A DNA stretch of 64,000 nt from Gammaproteobacteria bacterium (GCA_021773835.1 JAJFJQ010000020.1:62001-126000), one strand, 5' to 3'. Numbered from the stretch's first letter, positions 16,256 to 25,378 are shown. Notes: generated by a model from the sequence alone, not told the origin. Numbers and translations are program-made.

Positions 16256-17596
16256 TTAGTCGAGTCCCATTTCCGAGCGCGTGCGCGTACACGAATCAAT
16301 AATACTGTAGATCACCGCTTTCACCGTTCCAACGAGATCCGGCACATTGGCGACACCCATGCCGCCTAGTCCTTCAGAGAATTCCTCGGGCATTTCTTTA
16401 TCACCGATCCACGGATAACCGATCCGCACTAACGGGATCCCTAAGCGGCAGATTGCCGCCGCGTCTGTTTGTCCAGACAGATAGGGCGTTTCAGTATATT
16501 TACGCCCGTGGACGGCCTCCCACGCACGGATGCTAGATTCAACGATCCAATGGTCGGGGTCGGTGCGCGCAGCATCGCAGGTTACGATTGTCTCCCACTC
16601 GGCGTCGACATCATCGTGGCGCGCCATGATCGCGCGCATTTCCTCGGCGAATTCTCTCTCGACCTGGGCGGCGGTTTGTCCTGGCGCGGTGCGAACGTCG
16701 ATATAAATTTCACAGGCGGCACCAGGTAACGCAGGCTTATCTGGCCAGCCGGCGCGTACCGCTGCAATCCAACCTTCTGGTTTAATCTGGTCGCTTGTAT
16801 GCCGATCGGGGTAGGCCGCGAGCCACTCTTCGATTTCTAGTATGACCTTGGCGCCCGGTACAATCGAACTGCGGAAACCCGGAGTGCCGCGCGGAATGCC
16901 GGCATAGCCCATCGTGCCCCAGGTTGTCACCTTGAACCAGATCATGCCCGGGTGCTCGTAGTACACCTCGTCCCAGGGTTTGACAATGATGCCGAAGTCC
17001 GCGGCAACTCCATGCGACAGCATGTGGCTAACCCCGTTGCTGATACCGGCATTGTTACGCTCGGCAACATTCCAGGGCATCCCGCCACCTGCTGTTGCAA
17101 CAATCACATCACCGGTTAGCTCGATGCCGGCGTCGACAATGCAATTTGCCGCTTCCGTGATCAACGAGACCATCGATTTAGGATTCGATGCACCAAGCCC
17201 AATCACGAGATCGCCATCGATGTACGGCTCTGGTCGCATATCGGCTCGCATCTCACGGCCCGCATGCGGAATATCCTTCGCCGGATCGCCTTCGAGTAAG
17301 GTATCCACTGGCGCGTACAGTAAAAGGCTCGGGCCGGTTCCTGATCCACGGAGGCGACCAACGCAGTTACCCGAGATATCGGTGATCGGTTGGTAGTGCG
17401 CCTCGATCCCTGCGGCATTCATATAGTCGACCATATACTCGCTGGCTTCGCGCTCGGCACCCGTGGGACTGTGGCGCGCCGTGAGTTCAAATATCAATTG
17501 CTTGAGGCGGCTCTGGTCGATGCGCGCGCAAGCTGCGTCGTACCAACGCTGTTGTTGCTCGGTAAATGGTAGGTCCTTTGTCTTCGCTGAAGCCAT
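16256..17596 (-). CDS. M20-family deacylase/peptidase-fold protein, metal ligands replaced
   Basis: A 446-aa protein with the ArgE/DapE/M20 layout: an N-terminal SPTGAEREASEYMVDYM segment, a catalytic-like domain, a dimerisation insert and a C-terminal helix. The canonical H-x-D first metal motif reads YAPVDT (Pro96 in place of His, Asp98 kept), the bridging D of the GxGxxD motif is Asn138 in LGASNPKSM, the Glu-Glu motif is absent in VATAGGGMPW, and the final metal His near the end is not seen. A canonical two-zinc site therefore cannot form. It may be a catalytically distinct or non-enzymatic member. It precedes the nu-class GST gene by about 40 bases in reverse order and may share its operon. 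Confidence 0.75.
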   Translation of the reverse strand: MASAKTKDLPFTEQQQRWYDAACARIDQSRLKQLIFELTARHSPTGAEREASEYMVDYMNAAGIEAHYQPITDISGNCVGRLRGSGTGPSLLLYAPVDTLLEGDPAKDIPHAGREMRADMRPEPYIDGDLVIGLGASNPKSMVSLITEAANCIVDAGIELTGDVIVATAGGGMPWNVAERNNAGISNGVSHMLSHGVAADFGIIVKPWDEVYYEHPGMIWFKVTTWGTMGYAGIPRGTPGFRSSIVPGAKVILEIEEWLAAYPDRHTSDQIKPEGWIAAVRAGWPDKPALPGAACEIYIDVRTAPGQTAAQVEREFAEEMRAIMARHDDVDAEWETIVTCDAARTDPDHWIVESSIRAWEAVHGRKYTETPYLSGQTDAAAICRLGIPLVRIGYPWIGDKEMPEEFSEGLGGMGVANVPDLVGTVKAVIYSIIDSCTRTRSEMGLD

Positions 17597-17638
17597 GTGT
17601 TTTCCTCGGTATGTAGGGGTGCTTATGCCCGCTGCAAA

Positions 17639-18355
17639 TTAAGTCTTAGTTGCCGCCGCGGCCGCAGCGGTTGATGCGGCCGTTTGCCCGAATAGCATTT
17701 TACGCTCGTGCTCATTTGGTGGGGCTTGGCGGCGAAATTCTTTGCCAACGTCAACACCGGCGCGAACCTGCGGCCGTGAGCGCATGGTTTCGTGCCAGCG
17801 CGCAACATTCGGAAAGTGGTCTAAGGTTTGTAAGAATTTCTTGTACAACATGATCCAAGGCCACGAGGCCATATCGGCGATTGAATAATCGCCGACGATG
17901 AAATTACGACCTTCAAGCCGCCGCTCGAGTACGCCGATGCAACGGTTGTACTCGTTGGCGTAGCGATCGCGAGAATATTCGTTACCGGCCTGCGGTGCGT
18001 AGTTGACGAAGTGGCTGATCTGTCCTGCCATTGGTCCGAGTCCGCCGACCTGCCAAAACAACCATTCCAAGGTCTCTTTGCGTGCGATAGGTTCGCTCGA
18101 CATGAAGCGCCCCGTCTTCTCCGCAAGGTATAACAATATCGCACCGGATTCGAATACGGATACGGGCTCGCCATCGACATCGTGATCGACAATTGCGGGC
18201 ATGCGATTGTTCGGACTGATCTCGAGAAACGCTGGCTTGAACTGATCCCCTTGTCCGATATTCACCGGGATCATTTTGTATTCAAGGTCGCACTCTTCGA
18301 GCATGATGGAGATCTTCCAACCATTTGGTGTTGGCCAGTAATACAGATCGATCAT
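17639..18355 (-). CDS. Glutathione S-transferase, nu-class (YfcG/YghU-like)
   Basis: A 238-aa GST. The N-terminal thioredoxin-like domain starts MIDLYYWPTPNGWKISIMLE and includes NNRMPAIVDHD and VFESGAILLYLAEKTG (the glutathione-binding ES). The C-terminal helical domain follows, then an Ala-rich tail. The TPNGWKIS start matches the nu/YghU-Ure2p group, which tends to have disulfide-reductase or peroxidase activity rather than classical conjugation. The start ATG overlaps the end of the CoA-transferase gene by four bases (ATGA), so they are translationally coupled. It is likely used in the same pathway. Confidence 0.88.
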   Translation of the reverse strand: MIDLYYWPTPNGWKISIMLEECDLEYKMIPVNIGQGDQFKPAFLEISPNNRMPAIVDHDVDGEPVSVFESGAILLYLAEKTGRFMSSEPIARKETLEWLFWQVGGLGPMAGQISHFVNYAPQAGNEYSRDRYANEYNRCIGVLERRLEGRNFIVGDYSIADMASWPWIMLYKKFLQTLDHFPNVARWHETMRSRPQVRAGVDVGKEFRRQAPPNEHERKMLFGQTAASTAAAAAATKT

Positions 18356-19554
18356 CTTGCAGGCCCTGTCGCTAATACCTTATCGCTCGCCAATTGCTCA
18401 ATTTCATCTGCCGATATTCCGATTTCGCTGAGTACCTCTACCGTGTCGCCACCTAAAGTTGGCGCGCCGAGTCGCGCGTTTGTTGGTGTACCGGAGAATT
18501 CGGCAGCATTGCGTGTTTGGCGTAAAGGACCAACATGTTCGTGCTCGTTTTCAACCACGATGCCATCGGCAATAACTTGTGGGTGTTGGATCATTTCGTT
18601 GCGCGTCAGCACCGGTGCACAGGGCACCCCTGCTTTTTCGAGACGTTCTAACCATTCAGCAGCAGGGCGTTTTAGCAGTTCCTTTTGGGTGATCGCGATG
18701 CGGTCGTTGATATTGCGATCACGCAGGGCGGGAGTTTTGAAGCGCTCGTCGTCGAGCCATTCCGGTTTCTCGAGCGCCTTGGTGAGCCCTCGCCACTCCT
18801 TATCCGACATCACTGCGACTGTTAGATAGCCTTCGGCGGATTCGTATACGAGGTCAACAAAGCTGGCCGCGGCCTGTTGCGGTAGTTCGTTGCCGACAAA
18901 GGTTTGGCTACCCATGTCGGATCCCCACAGAAAGAATATAACCGAGGCCAGCATCGACAACCGAACGTGTTGCCCTTCGCCGGTGCGCTCGCGCGCCAGT
19001 AACGCGGCGGTGATCGCCTGCGAGGCGGTCACCGCGGTTAACTTGTCCGGCAATATAGTCCGTACCAATCGCGGGCGTTCGTCGTCAGACCCTGCTTGCA
19101 CGGTGGCCAATCCCGATACAGCTTGAATAAGAGGATCGTAGACGGGTTTGTTTGCGTAAGGACCGGTGTGACCGAAGCCACTGATAGAAACGTAAATAAT
19201 ATTTGGCGCAACTTTGCGAATGGCATCCTCGCCAACCCCAATCCGATCGACAACACCCGGGCGAAAGTTTTGCACAAACACATCGGCATCCGCGCAGAGT
19301 TTGTGCAATACCTCGACGCCGCGAGGATCTTTTAGGTTCAATGCCACCGATCGCTTATTGCGATTGTTGTTCAAAAAAGCAGCGGAAAACTCCCCGCGCC
19401 GATTGGCTGCTTGACGCACGTAGTCGCCACCGGCGGCCGGATTCTCGACTTTGATCACATCGGCACCTTGGTCCGCCAAGATCATCGTCGCAAAGGGTCC
19501 AGAAATCATCGATGTGAGGTCGATGACGCGGTAGCCGTGTAAGGGTCCGGGCAT
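18352..19554 (-). CDS. Family III CoA-transferase (CaiB/BaiF)
   Basis: About 400 aa. Hallmarks seen: VIDLTSMISGPFATMILADQ, GADVIKVENP, the NRNKRSVALNLKDP motif, VFVQNFRPGV and GYLTVAVMSDKEW. The catalytic Asp of the family lies in the PVYDPLIQAVSG region. It would move CoA between an acyl-CoA and a carboxylic acid in the cytosol. The start is the Met at 19554; the frame is open further upstream but the extra 130 residues do not match the family. It is followed at once by a GST gene whose start overlaps its stop. Substrate unknown. Confidence 0.9.
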   Translation of the reverse strand: MPGPLHGYRVIDLTSMISGPFATMILADQGADVIKVENPAAGGDYVRQAANRRGEFSAAFLNNNRNKRSVALNLKDPRGVEVLHKLCADADVFVQNFRPGVVDRIGVGEDAIRKVAPNIIYVSISGFGHTGPYANKPVYDPLIQAVSGLATVQAGSDDERPRLVRTILPDKLTAVTASQAITAALLARERTGEGQHVRLSMLASVIFFLWGSDMGSQTFVGNELPQQAAASFVDLVYESAEGYLTVAVMSDKEWRGLTKALEKPEWLDDERFKTPALRDRNINDRIAITQKELLKRPAAEWLERLEKAGVPCAPVLTRNEMIQHPQVIADGIVVENEHEHVGPLRQTRNAAEFSGTPTNARLGAPTLGGDTVEVLSEIGISADEIEQLASDKVLATGPAR

Positions 19555-19716
19555 AGTTATTTTCCATCTGCGGGCGAGGGCCGCTTTGATGACGAGATTA
19601 GCGCAGACCCGGATCTGATTAAAGGCGTGGCGAGAAGCGGGTCGCAATCGCATCGACAGGCCCCCGACGGCAGGCGACAATGACGGGACTACAACCGAAA
19701 ATGATGATAACTGTCG

Positions 19717-20931
19717 ATGAATGATAGCGATTCGAAGGCTAAGAAGCCGCTCGATGGCATCCGGGTACTCGATCTCGCAACCTTTGTCGCCGCGCCATTT
19801 GCCGCGACCATTCTCGGCGAGTTCGGTGCCGAGGTGATCAAAGTCGAGCATCCAGACGGCGGCGATCCAATGCGCCGGTTTGGCACGGCGACCGAAGAAC
19901 CGAATCTGACGCTGGCATGGTTGAGCGAAGCACGCAATAAACATTCGGTGACGCTAGATCTGAAATCGGCGGACGGCGTAGAAAAATTTAAAGAATTGGT
20001 GCGGCGCTCGGATGTCGTGTGCGAGAATTTTCGGCCGGGTACTTTGGAACGATGGGGCTTGGGTTGGGATATTCTACGCGAGTTAAATCCACGCCTTGTG
20101 TTGCTCCGAATCAGTGGCTACGGCCAAGACGGCCCCTATCGGGACCGTCCCGGTTTCGCGCGCATCGCCCATGCGTTCGGCGGTTTAACCTATCTCGCCG
20201 GGATGCCCGATGGTCCGCCGGTTACCCCGGGTTCGACATCTCTCGCCGATTACATTTCTGGTCTATACGGCGCGGTTGGCATTTTGCTTGCGCTGCGTGA
20301 GGTGGAACGCAGCGGTAGCGGGCAGGTAATAGATGTTGCGCTATTCGAATCGATCTTCAGGGTACTGGATGAACTCGCGCCATTATTCGCGAAACACGGG
20401 ATCGTTCGCGCGCCGGAAGGTACCGGCACTCGCAACGCCTGCCCACACGGTCATTTTGTTTGTGCCGACGGTAAATGGGTTGCGATCGCATGCACGGCGG
20501 ATCGGATCTGGCGCCGCATGGCCAAAAACGTCTTAGAGATGCCGGAGCTGGCCGTGAGTCATCCGACAACGGCGTCACGTCTCGCCGATAGAGATACGAT
20601 TGAGCGCGCAGTCGAGGCGTTCACCAAGGCGCATCCGATGTCAGAGGTTGTTCTACGTTGCGCGCAGGGCGATGTGCCGTGTGGCGCCATCAATTCGATT
20701 GAGGATATCTTCGCCGATGAACATTTTGCTGCGCGAGGTGTGCTAACCGATGTTGTCCACGAGACCTTGGGAAAAATAGTGATCCCCAACGTTCTGCCGC
20801 GGCTGTCAGAAACGCCCGGCGCGATCGCGTCTTTAGGCCCGAGCTTGGGTGATTGGGATGGAGAGCATTTGACGCAACTCCTGGACGATCCGAGTCAAAT
20901 AAGGAGTGACTCTCAAAAGTCTAAAGCGTAG
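19717..20931 (+). CDS. Family III CoA-transferase (CaiB/BaiF), second copy, divergent
   Basis: A 404-aa CaiB/BaiF-type transferase with RVLDLATFVAAPFAATILGE, GAEVIKVEHPDGGDPMR, ARNKHSVTLDLKSADG, VVCENFRPGTLERWG and a RPGFARIAHAFGGLTYL segment holding the probable catalytic Asp/Arg region. It is divergent from the copy at 18352-19554 with only 160 bases between starts, which suggests a shared regulatory region. It is clearly a paralog, not a recent duplicate. It is likely part of the same catabolic or activation pathway; substrate unknown. Confidence 0.9.
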   Translation: MNDSDSKAKKPLDGIRVLDLATFVAAPFAATILGEFGAEVIKVEHPDGGDPMRRFGTATEEPNLTLAWLSEARNKHSVTLDLKSADGVEKFKELVRRSDVVCENFRPGTLERWGLGWDILRELNPRLVLLRISGYGQDGPYRDRPGFARIAHAFGGLTYLAGMPDGPPVTPGSTSLADYISGLYGAVGILLALREVERSGSGQVIDVALFESIFRVLDELAPLFAKHGIVRAPEGTGTRNACPHGHFVCADGKWVAIACTADRIWRRMAKNVLEMPELAVSHPTTASRLADRDTIERAVEAFTKAHPMSEVVLRCAQGDVPCGAINSIEDIFADEHFAARGVLTDVVHETLGKIVIPNVLPRLSETPGAIASLGPSLGDWDGEHLTQLLDDPSQIRSDSQKSKA

Positions 20932-21042
20932 TCGAGGTAGCCCCTTCCTCGTCCTAGCAAACGTATCCATGCTCAATGCGGCTAAGCGAAACGAAAGCGT
21001 CTGGACATCAGTGAATTTGAACTCGTCACAATATGGGATGAG

Positions 21043-21282
21043 ATGGCAGATTCCGTCGTCACCGTGTTGTTTGGCTATTTTTCCATTACCTCGGCGTTTC
21101 TAGCCGCCGGATATCTTGTAGGTCCTTCGCTACCAAAAGTTTTACGCCGAACGATCGTCGGCCTGTACTCGTTTATGGCGCTGACACTGATCGCATGGTG
21201 TGAGCGCTACGTCCAGTCTTTAATAATCCTAAGGGATCTCATGCGCGAGGGTGCGAGCTGGCACGTCGCGGTAAGCGACTAA
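21043..21282 (+). CDS. Short membrane protein, truncated relative of the protein at 6667-7083
   Basis: A 79-aa reading frame with two hydrophobic segments (VLFGYFSITSAFLAAGYLVG and IVGLYSFMALTLIAW). It aligns to the first ~85 residues of the gene at 6667-7083 (GYFVGP / GYLVGP and the second segment) and then stops, so the third membrane segment is missing. The homology continues upstream of the ATG: codons from 21007 read I-SEFELVTIWDE, aligned to MSEYEYIDAI.... The family's start ATG is ATC here. Either ATC is used as a start or the gene is decaying. It converges on the outer-membrane gene, sharing four bases at the stops. Confidence 0.55.
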   Translation: MADSVVTVLFGYFSITSAFLAAGYLVGPSLPKVLRRTIVGLYSFMALTLIAWCERYVQSLIILRDLMREGASWHVAVSD

Positions 21283-22349
21283 AATGCGAGCTGCCATCCC
21301 GCCGTCAGCGTGCAATCAGTTTCCATCTGCGGGCCGTGCAGGTCTTGCACCAACGGCAATCCACCTTCTATCGCGAGCCGGTGTCCGCGTAGGAACCCGG
21401 ATTGGGCGGAGAAGTTGAGCCCCAGTTTTAAATTGACTTTGTCGCCGCCATAGTTGTCCGGATCGGCGGTTTGCACTGGCGCAATGATATTGGGATCACG
21501 GCCTTCAATGGTGCCCATGGTGTCGTATTCGATTCGGATTGAGCCGCTGATCCAATTTCGGGGGCTGTAACTTAGCCATCCGGTGATAAGGTGCTTATCC
21601 CCCCATTGGTAGCCGTTGTCCTTTTCCATGCGAACCGTGCCCGCGTACTGGGCGCCCCAACCGACGCGCTTCGAATTGCCGGTGTAGGTAAGGCCCGGTA
21701 GCAGATCCACCGTGCCCGAGCCGAGCTGCATTGCGTAAGGTAGTCGCACCTGCGGCCTGCCTCCCATTGGCGTCAAGATCCTATCCGTCTCGTCAGTCGA
21801 GCCGCTCGGCAAGCTGATGCCGATGTTCAAGTGAGCGCGGTGTATCCCCGAATCTAATAGCCGCACGAGGCCGGTGACGCGTGTATCGCCGATCCCGGAA
21901 GACTCGGTAGTGAACTCGCCGAGCCGGGTCGTTCCCATCCCGCCTCTGAAAGTAACGTGCTCCATCTCCTTTTCCGTGTAGTTCAGCATTACCATCAAGG
22001 TGATCCAGTCGGCCGGCGCGAACATCAGACCGAACATGTGCATGTCCATCGTCATTGTCGTCGGTACGACCCGTAATGTTGGTGGTTGCATCGGCGAGCC
22101 GAAGAACCGGTTCGGGATTCTGGTGACGATTGTTTCCGGATTGACCTCATTGTCGCCGATCCGATTACCTGTCATGTCCATGTGCATGAAACGATAGGAC
22201 AACATCCAATGTCCCTGTTTGTGCAAGTGATCGCCCATTACGCCAATCGGGGCATGGCCGTCAGCGCGCAGCATGGTATCGGCGATCACCGGAGATGTTG
22301 TGGCCGCGCTCATTAGAAGGGCGATTGCAATTATTCGCAGAAATTTCAT
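21279..22349 (-). CDS. Met-rich outer-membrane beta-barrel protein, transporter-like
   Basis: A 356-aa protein with a signal peptide (LRIIAIALLMSAATTSPVIAD) and alternating beta strands ending in an aromatic residue (GWQLAF), as in outer-membrane barrels. Near the N-terminus it is unusually rich in Met and His (SYRFMHMDMTGNRIG, TMTMDMHMFGLMFAP). It matches what is often annotated as a MetA-pathway-of-phenol-degradation-like or generic transporter barrel. Together with the DUF2946 gene upstream (105 bases), this context suggests metal, perhaps copper, handling; that is inference. Confidence 0.75.
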   Translation of the reverse strand: MKFLRIIAIALLMSAATTSPVIADTMLRADGHAPIGVMGDHLHKQGHWMLSYRFMHMDMTGNRIGDNEVNPETIVTRIPNRFFGSPMQPPTLRVVPTTMTMDMHMFGLMFAPADWITLMVMLNYTEKEMEHVTFRGGMGTTRLGEFTTESSGIGDTRVTGLVRLLDSGIHRAHLNIGISLPSGSTDETDRILTPMGGRPQVRLPYAMQLGSGTVDLLPGLTYTGNSKRVGWGAQYAGTVRMEKDNGYQWGDKHLITGWLSYSPRNWISGSIRIEYDTMGTIEGRDPNIIAPVQTADPDNYGGDKVNLKLGLNFSAQSGFLRGHRLAIEGGLPLVQDLHGPQMETDCTLTAGWQLAF

Positions 22350-22454
22350 GTTCTAGTCCTCAGCAAAATCGATCAGGCGCCGCAGCTCTCACGTTTGCTG
22401 GCGGCGCAACGGGATGCGGGACCGGCTTTCGCGGTCCCGCGCAACAAGCATGGA

Positions 22455-22877
22455 TTAGCTGAGAAGGGGTGGGGCGCGAGCGAGGTTTCGACTCGGTAGG
22501 CGCCGGTCGAAAATATTATTGAATTCCCTGGGGCTTACTGCTCTTTCGGCGCGTGGCAGCGGGATCGTTTTACAGCTTGCTACCGCGGCAACGGCAGTAC
22601 CGGCCCAGATGGCGCAACTCGGGTCGAGAACCGCGAGTGTCGTGCCAGTAGATCCTTCTGTGTTGTCACCATGGTGATGGTGGTTGGTCACCTGAGAGCT
22701 AAGCCAGTTGCTTACCGTGGGCGACTGCTGTGGACAAATGACGAGCGATGGCAGGCCAAGCTCCCCGTAATTGGGTAGCTCGAGCATCCAACCGGATGCA
22801 ACGAACGAGCGCGCGGCTATCGCGAACAATAGGTAGGCGGCGATAGTGAACCGGTAGTTTCGTCGAGACAATGACAC
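22455..22877 (-). CDS. DUF2946-like protein
   Basis: A 140-aa protein with an N-terminal hydrophobic helix (FTIAAYLLFAIAARSFVASGWML), the CPQQSP segment, a His-rich linker (VTNHHHHGDNTEG) and a second hydrophobic patch (CAIWAGTAVAAVASC). This pattern is typical of DUF2946, small membrane proteins often found beside copper or TonB-linked genes. The start codon is GTG at 22877. The role is unknown; it is likely co-transcribed with the Met-rich outer-membrane protein downstream. Confidence 0.7.
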   Translation of the reverse strand: MSLSRRNYRFTIAAYLLFAIAARSFVASGWMLELPNYGELGLPSLVICPQQSPTVSNWLSSQVTNHHHHGDNTEGSTGTTLAVLDPSCAIWAGTAVAAVASCKTIPLPRAERAVSPREFNNIFDRRLPSRNLARAPPLLS

Positions 22878-23090
22878 GGTAGGGATTCTACCGATGGACT
22901 AGCAACGTGGCAAAACTGAACCAATTTAAGTCAGCGCGCGCCGCGAAAATTGCTGATCCGCTAGGCTGAAGAGATGCCCGGCCACACAATTTTGAGACTA
23001 TTGGCCTTGTCGATGCATTAGCTGCTTTAATGTAATTGTCAATTCGGGGATCGGCCGGTTCCTGAGAGAAAATTGCTGGATGACGGACTG

Positions 23091-25265
23091 ATGTACTTTT
23101 TCACCGATCAGGGTCAACTATCAGGCATACCCATCGTCGGTAGCTATGACCTTTGGTTGGTGGCTGCATCGTATGTCATCGCGTGGGCATCGGCCTACGT
23201 TTCACTGGTGTTGCTTTCCCGTATTCGCACCGCGCCCAGTGCAACTGTTCGAAAGGACCTGCGATTAGCCGCGATCGTGTCCCTGGGATCTGGCGTGTGG
23301 TCAATGCATTTCGTCGGCATGCTGGCGTTTACGTTGCCGCATGAGATGCATTACGACCCGGCCCTGACGATATTTTCCTTAGTTGTCGTTCTAGCCGCTG
23401 CCTATGCTGCGATTTTCCGCATTGGACGGCAGGAAACCCGCCTCGCCACGATCCTGACCAGCGGTGTTGTGATCGGATTGGGGATAGCGGCCATGCACTA
23501 TTTGGGGATGGCCGCGATGCGGATGGATGCCGTCATCTACTATCGGGTCGATATTTTTGTGCTGTCGATCGCGATCGGCGTAGGTGCTGCTATCGTCGCG
23601 GTCTGGTTGGGGATGGAATATTTCGCACGCCTGACTGGAACCCGAAAGTCCTTCGGTGTTCTCACCGCGGCGATCATGGGTATCGCTATTGTCGGTATGC
23701 ACTACACCGGCATGGCGGCGACAACATTTGTTCGCATTCCGCAAAGCTCGATAGTGGATCCGCTCAGCGCGAGTGCGGGTTTCACATTAGACCGAGAATT
23801 GGTTACGTATTTGATCGTCGCGGTAATGACGATCGTGCTGTGCATCTCGTCGCTGATTGCAGCTACCGACAAGCGCATGACGAGTAATCGGCGGCTAGGT
23901 TTGATGTCCCTTGTGTTGGCCGGTATTGCGATGATCAGCGGCGGCACTGCACTCATCGTATTGTACGACGCTACCTTCAAGCTAGAGCAAGAGCGTCTAA
24001 TCGTTGGCGTCGAAATGCAATCATTGCTGATCGACGCCGTTGCACGATTCGATGCACGGCACAGCGCGGACGATGTTCTCGGGGGGGCTAGCGCTGCGAC
24101 ACTTAGCCAAGTGCGCGATGCCCAAATGCGCGGGAACGGCTTTGGCGAGTCGGGCGAACTCTACTTAGTAAGGAAGTCCGGAAACAAACTCGAGTACGCA
24201 ACAAAGCCACGTTTGTATCCTGAGGATGCACCGATTGCCATGCCAATCGAGGAGACGCGGGATACCGTAGCATTACGCGCGCTCGGCGGCGTTGCGGGTA
24301 CCATGATCGGTAGCGATTACCGCGGCGTCAGTGTCCTGGCTGGCTACGGCCCAGTGCCGGAGTTAGATGCAGGAATTGTTATTAAGCTCGATATGGCGGA
24401 ATTTCGCGCACCATTCATGCGTACCGGTATCGCGGTTATTGTCGGGACCTTGGTACTGATCGCTGTTGGGTTGTGGTTGGTGCGAGATATTTCTAAGCCT
24501 GTTGTCGCTGAGCTCGAAGATAAGCACCGCCTTGAAATCGAGCTAGATTTCGCCCGGCAGGTGCAACAAGGCTTATTGCCAGATGCCCCGCCAGAGTTCG
24601 ACGGATACCAGTTTGCAGCGAAGTCGATCCCCGCTAGATTCGTCGCCGGCGACTTCTACGATTTCAATGTCGTATCCGATAGCACAATCGCGATGATCAT
24701 CGGCGATGTATCCGGCAAAGGCGTATCCGCGGCGCTGCACATGGCCAGGCTGTGTAGCGACTTTCGCTATGCGTGTGAAATCAACCCCTCGCCGGCGGCG
24801 ATTCTACGCTCGCTAAATTATCGCCTGCATGACAATGCGCGTAGCGGTATGTTTGCGACGGCGGTTTGCTTGCTCGTCGATTGTGAACGCCATCTCGTGC
24901 AGATCGCGAACGCCGGCCACCACGCAGCCTTACTGCGAACTCAACACGGAACAGTAACCGAAATTTCTCGACCTTCCGGTCCACCACTTGGTGTCCTCGG
25001 CGACAGCGAATATCAGACCGATTCGGTCGAAATGCAAGATGGACAGTTGATATTGCTGTATACCGATGGCGTTACCGAGACACGCAATGCCGAGCGCCAG
25101 GACTATGGGCTCGATCGACTCAGGAACCTGGTTGCGGCACACGATGCATCGCCAGTCAGCGTGTTGGACGCGGTCGACGGCGCGGTTGAGGCCTTCGCGG
25201 GGGATCTAGCGAAGTTTGATGACTTAACCCTTCTAGCATTTTCGAGATCGGCGTCGCATCAGTAA
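23091..25265 (+). CDS. MHYT sensor fused to SpoIIE/PP2C phosphatase (RsbU-like)
   Basis: About 724 aa. N-terminal MHYT membrane-sensor domain with three of its signature repeats visible (SMHFVGM, AMHYLGM, GMHYTGM) over about seven helices (residues about 20-280). A periplasmic or Cache-like segment follows (about 290-455) between two helices. The C-terminus is a SpoIIE/PP2C phosphatase with LEIELDFARQVQQGLLP, GDFYDF, IGDVSGKGVSAALHMA, ANAGHHAALL, LLYTDGVTETRNA and FDDLTLLAFS, i.e. the residues that bind metal. MHYT is more often joined to GGDEF/EAL or histidine kinase domains. An upstream TTG at 23073 is an alternative start. Likely a stress-signalling anti-anti-sigma phosphatase; no RsbV/RsbW gene is nearby. 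Confidence 0.88.
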   Translation: MYFFTDQGQLSGIPIVGSYDLWLVAASYVIAWASAYVSLVLLSRIRTAPSATVRKDLRLAAIVSLGSGVWSMHFVGMLAFTLPHEMHYDPALTIFSLVVVLAAAYAAIFRIGRQETRLATILTSGVVIGLGIAAMHYLGMAAMRMDAVIYYRVDIFVLSIAIGVGAAIVAVWLGMEYFARLTGTRKSFGVLTAAIMGIAIVGMHYTGMAATTFVRIPQSSIVDPLSASAGFTLDRELVTYLIVAVMTIVLCISSLIAATDKRMTSNRRLGLMSLVLAGIAMISGGTALIVLYDATFKLEQERLIVGVEMQSLLIDAVARFDARHSADDVLGGASAATLSQVRDAQMRGNGFGESGELYLVRKSGNKLEYATKPRLYPEDAPIAMPIEETRDTVALRALGGVAGTMIGSDYRGVSVLAGYGPVPELDAGIVIKLDMAEFRAPFMRTGIAVIVGTLVLIAVGLWLVRDISKPVVAELEDKHRLEIELDFARQVQQGLLPDAPPEFDGYQFAAKSIPARFVAGDFYDFNVVSDSTIAMIIGDVSGKGVSAALHMARLCSDFRYACEINPSPAAILRSLNYRLHDNARSGMFATAVCLLVDCERHLVQIANAGHHAALLRTQHGTVTEISRPSGPPLGVLGDSEYQTDSVEMQDGQLILLYTDGVTETRNAERQDYGLDRLRNLVAAHDASPVSVLDAVDGAVEAFAGDLAKFDDLTLLAFSRSASHQ

Positions 25266-25378
25266 CGCAAAAAATGTGCGCGCGCGCACAGCTCGAATCG
25301 AATCGATTGCAAGCGCTCCAGCAATGGGCTTTCCTTAGTCAAGGTAACTGTCCTTTCTTAAATGACATGGAGTTCACG

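Noticed and set aside
23073-23091. TTG at 23073 as the start of the MHYT-SpoIIE gene
   Set aside because: The ATG at 23091 gives a start typical of the family; TTG has only a weak purine run upstream, but it cannot be excluded.
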